A stretch of 33,282 nucleotides of DNA from a bacterium. Its GTDB lineage: Bacteria > Bacteroidota > Bacteroidia > Bacteroidales > Bacteroidaceae. The position numbers and the translations under genes were made by a program. The notes beneath the pieces were generated by a model. That model worked only from the letters and a program-made list of their open reading frames with translations. It ran no database searches and was not told the DNA's origin. The stretch spans positions 1 to 33,282 of the forward strand of contig SFQP01000020.1 of NCBI GenBank assembly GCA_004562975.1, read 5' to 3'. Shown here piece after piece: positions 31,650 to 33,282 of the stretch. The stretch's first letter is position 1. Each line of letters starts with the position of its first letter.

Positions 31650-33282
31650 CTATTTGTTTTTCAGCACCTGCATCTCGCAGCGTTGGCAGTCGAAACGCAG
31701 CGGGAAGGTGCGTCCGTCGGGCAGCCGCAGTGCGAGCGGTCCGGGAGTGGAGCGATCCTTTTTCAGGCAGATGCCCAAGGCGTGGCGAATGCAGTGGCGG
31801 CAGGTCATCAGTACCGCCTCGCCTTGCGGCTCTTTCAGTTCAAACGCCGGGGCCAGCTCTGTCGCGCCGTGCGATTGGTAGAAGGCGCGCGCCTGGTCGT
31901 TGGCCACGTTGGCGTTGTAGCCGAGTCGTTGAGGTGTCAGGCGGCGCAGCAAATCCTCGTCGCGCTTGCCCGGGCGATCTGTCTGGTACGCCAGCCTGTG
32001 GTCGCGCAGCAGGGCCTCGCACACCTGCCGTCGCCAGTCGGCCAGCACCGAGGCCGGAATGAAGCGTTCGCCCTGCGTCAGCACCTCTACCTCCTGTGCC
32101 GTCCAGCACGTGCCGCCCAGTTTCGTCAGCTGCCTCACGATGGCCTCGCGCTGGTTCGTGCGTGCCGCCTCGTGCGGATAAACGAAGCCGAGCGTCACGT
32201 GGCAACCCGTTTCGTCGGCCATGTCGATGGCATAGCCCTGCGGTGTTTCGCGTAGCGTGAGGCGAGCCGCCAAAGTCCGCTCCGCCGTGGGGCGCGTCAG
32301 TTGTTGCCCGAAAGCAAAGTCCAGGCTGCGGTGGAGAACCGTGCCCGGTCGCAACGGGGGCATTTTGGCCGGAAACACCAGTTTGCCTTCCACGCGGTTC
32401 ACGCGGAAACCTTCCAGCCGTCCCTCGCGGTCCACGAAGCACAGGCCGTCGCCGGCTACCAGGGGCGGCGTGGAGGGAGAGAGCGGTTCAAACACGAAAC
32501 GCTGGCGATCCGTCCGTTTCACCCACCCCACCTGCGGCCCTGTGGCCTTGGGCGAGTGGAAGGCGTATATCGGCTGGGGCGTGCGGCCTTGGAGGAAATA
32601 GTCGGTAAATCCCCGGTTGAAGCTGCGCTGCACGTCAGGTTGGAACGTGAGGCGCGACACTCCTTGCGAGGCACGTACGTATTCGTCTGCTCGTCGCTTC
32701 AGGATTTCGTCAATCCGTTGCCTGTACCACGCCGTGACGTTCTTCACATATCCTGCATCCTTCAGCCGTCCTTCAATTTTGAACGACCGTACCCCCGCAT
32801 CCATCATTTCCTCCAACAGGTCCGTTCGGTTCATGTCGCGCAGCGACAGCAGGTGACGGTCGGCCACCAGCGTGCGTCCCTGTCCGTCCACCAGGTCGAA
32901 GGCCAAGCGGCAGAACTGTGCACAGCAGCCCCGGTTGGCCGAGCGCCCGAAGCAATGTTGCGACGCATAGCAACGTCCGCTGTAGCTCACGCAGAGCGCG
33001 CCGTGTACAAACGCCTCGATGGGCACTTTCACCGCCGTGGCCATATCGCGGATTTGCTGGAGCGACATTTCGCGCGCTACCACGATTTGCCGGAACCCCG
33101 CCGCTTCCAGCCATTGCGCCTTTTCCGGCGTGCAGTTGTCCATCTGCGTGGAGGCGTGCAGCGCAATGGGCGGTAAGTTCAGCTGCAGCAGTGCCAAATC
33201 CTGCACAATGAGCGCGTCCACCCCGGCGCGGTAGAGCTGCCACACCAAACGCTCCGCCTCGGCCAGTTCCTCGTTCCACAGG
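31650..33282 (-). CDS. Peptidase U32 family protein, N-terminus outside window
   Basis: About 543 residues are visible and the frame is open at the window edge (first codons LWNEELAEAERLVWQL). The start is therefore beyond 33282. The U32 signature EAFVHGALCVSYSGRCYAS and the cysteine cluster SANRGCCAQFCRLAF are clear, as are FKIEGRLKD and VKNVTAWYRQRIDEIL. The C-terminal half (DUF3656-like, after about residue 300) ends with two cysteine pairs, MTCRHC and CQRCEMQVL. U32 proteins were called collagenase-like peptidases. E. coli relatives instead act in RNA hydroxylation (RlhA, TrhP) with an iron-sulfur centre, so an RNA-modifying role is possible. It heads the visible part of the operon. Confidence 0.93.
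   Translation of the reverse strand, partial: LWNEELAEAERLVWQLYRAGVDALIVQDLALLQLNLPPIALHASTQMDNCTPEKAQWLEAAGFRQIVVAREMSLQQIRDMATAVKVPIEAFVHGALCVSYSGRCYASQHCFGRSANRGCCAQFCRLAFDLVDGQGRTLVADRHLLSLRDMNRTDLLEEMMDAGVRSFKIEGRLKDAGYVKNVTAWYRQRIDEILKRRADEYVRASQGVSRLTFQPDVQRSFNRGFTDYFLQGRTPQPIYAFHSPKATGPQVGWVKRTDRQRFVFEPLSPSTPPLVAGDGLCFVDREGRLEGFRVNRVEGKLVFPAKMPPLRPGTVLHRSLDFAFGQQLTRPTAERTLAARLTLRETPQGYAIDMADETGCHVTLGFVYPHEAARTNQREAIVRQLTKLGGTCWTAQEVEVLTQGERFIPASVLADWRRQVCEALLRDHRLAYQTDRPGKRDEDLLRRLTPQRLGYNANVANDQARAFYQSHGATELAPAFELKEPQGEAVLMTCRHCIRHALGICLKKDRSTPGPLALRLPDGRTFPLRFDCQRCEMQVLKNK

Noticed and set aside
1..33282. CRISPR arrays, tRNA or rRNA genes.
   Set aside because: No regularly spaced identical repeats with unique spacers and no cloverleaf-like sequence with the TTCGA-type T-loop were recognised on either strand by eye. 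A tRNAscan or CRISPR search would settle it.

Overview
The window is a gene-dense bacterial chromosomal segment with no phage, plasmid or CRISPR signature and no tRNA or rRNA gene that I could recognise. Several features point to Bacteroidales, most likely Prevotellaceae or Bacteroidaceae. They are the fused lpxC-fabZ gene, the lpxD / lpxC-fabZ / lpxA order, many SPII lipoproteins, almost no Shine-Dalgarno sequences, promoters of the TTG-(19-20)-TAnnTTTG type, and a pheT gene without an adjacent pheS. Base composition is fairly GC-rich for this order. No species can be named from the sequence alone.

Layout. 1-3.6 kb: the end of htpG, a DUF1460 lipoprotein, a minus-strand trio (YtxH protein, holin-like membrane protein, small basic protein) and a SPOR-domain lipoprotein. 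3.6-6 kb: a structured intergenic element, then rlmN and pdxA. 6-10.6 kb: five same-strand genes (nucleotidyltransferase, ATP-grasp enzyme, CDP-alcohol phosphotransferase, flippase-like membrane protein, HAD phosphatase) that look like a dedicated phospholipid-headgroup pathway. This is the best candidate for a little-described system. 10.7-15.2 kb: pheT with a structured leader, a YebC-family regulator, a small lipoprotein and a C_GCAxxG_C_C redox-type protein. 15.2-16 kb: about 0.8 kb of repeats and palindromes without a convincing gene, running into a glycosyltransferase whose 5' end is broken.

17.4-25.2 kb: envelope biogenesis (lpxD, lpxC-fabZ, lpxA, a pRiA4b ORF-3-like acidic protein, miaA, PBP1A). 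The promoters of lpxD and of the PBP1A gene share an extended upstream module. 25.3-28.9 kb: a minus-strand pair (helical-repeat protein and DUF5715 peptidase-like protein), divergent from phoH through a symmetric promoter region, then purC. PurC appears to lack about 40 conserved residues near its N-terminus. 28.9-33.3 kb: a minus-strand operon reading U32 peptidase, membrane lipoprotein with zinc ribbon, secreted alpha/beta hydrolase, Dabb protein.

The main themes are envelope construction (lipid A, peptidoglycan synthesis and remodelling, a probable unusual phospholipid) and RNA/translation functions (rlmN, pheT, miaA, yebC, and U32, which may act on RNA). Rho-independent terminators with long perfect stems separate most converging units. 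All family assignments come from reading motifs, without database searches.
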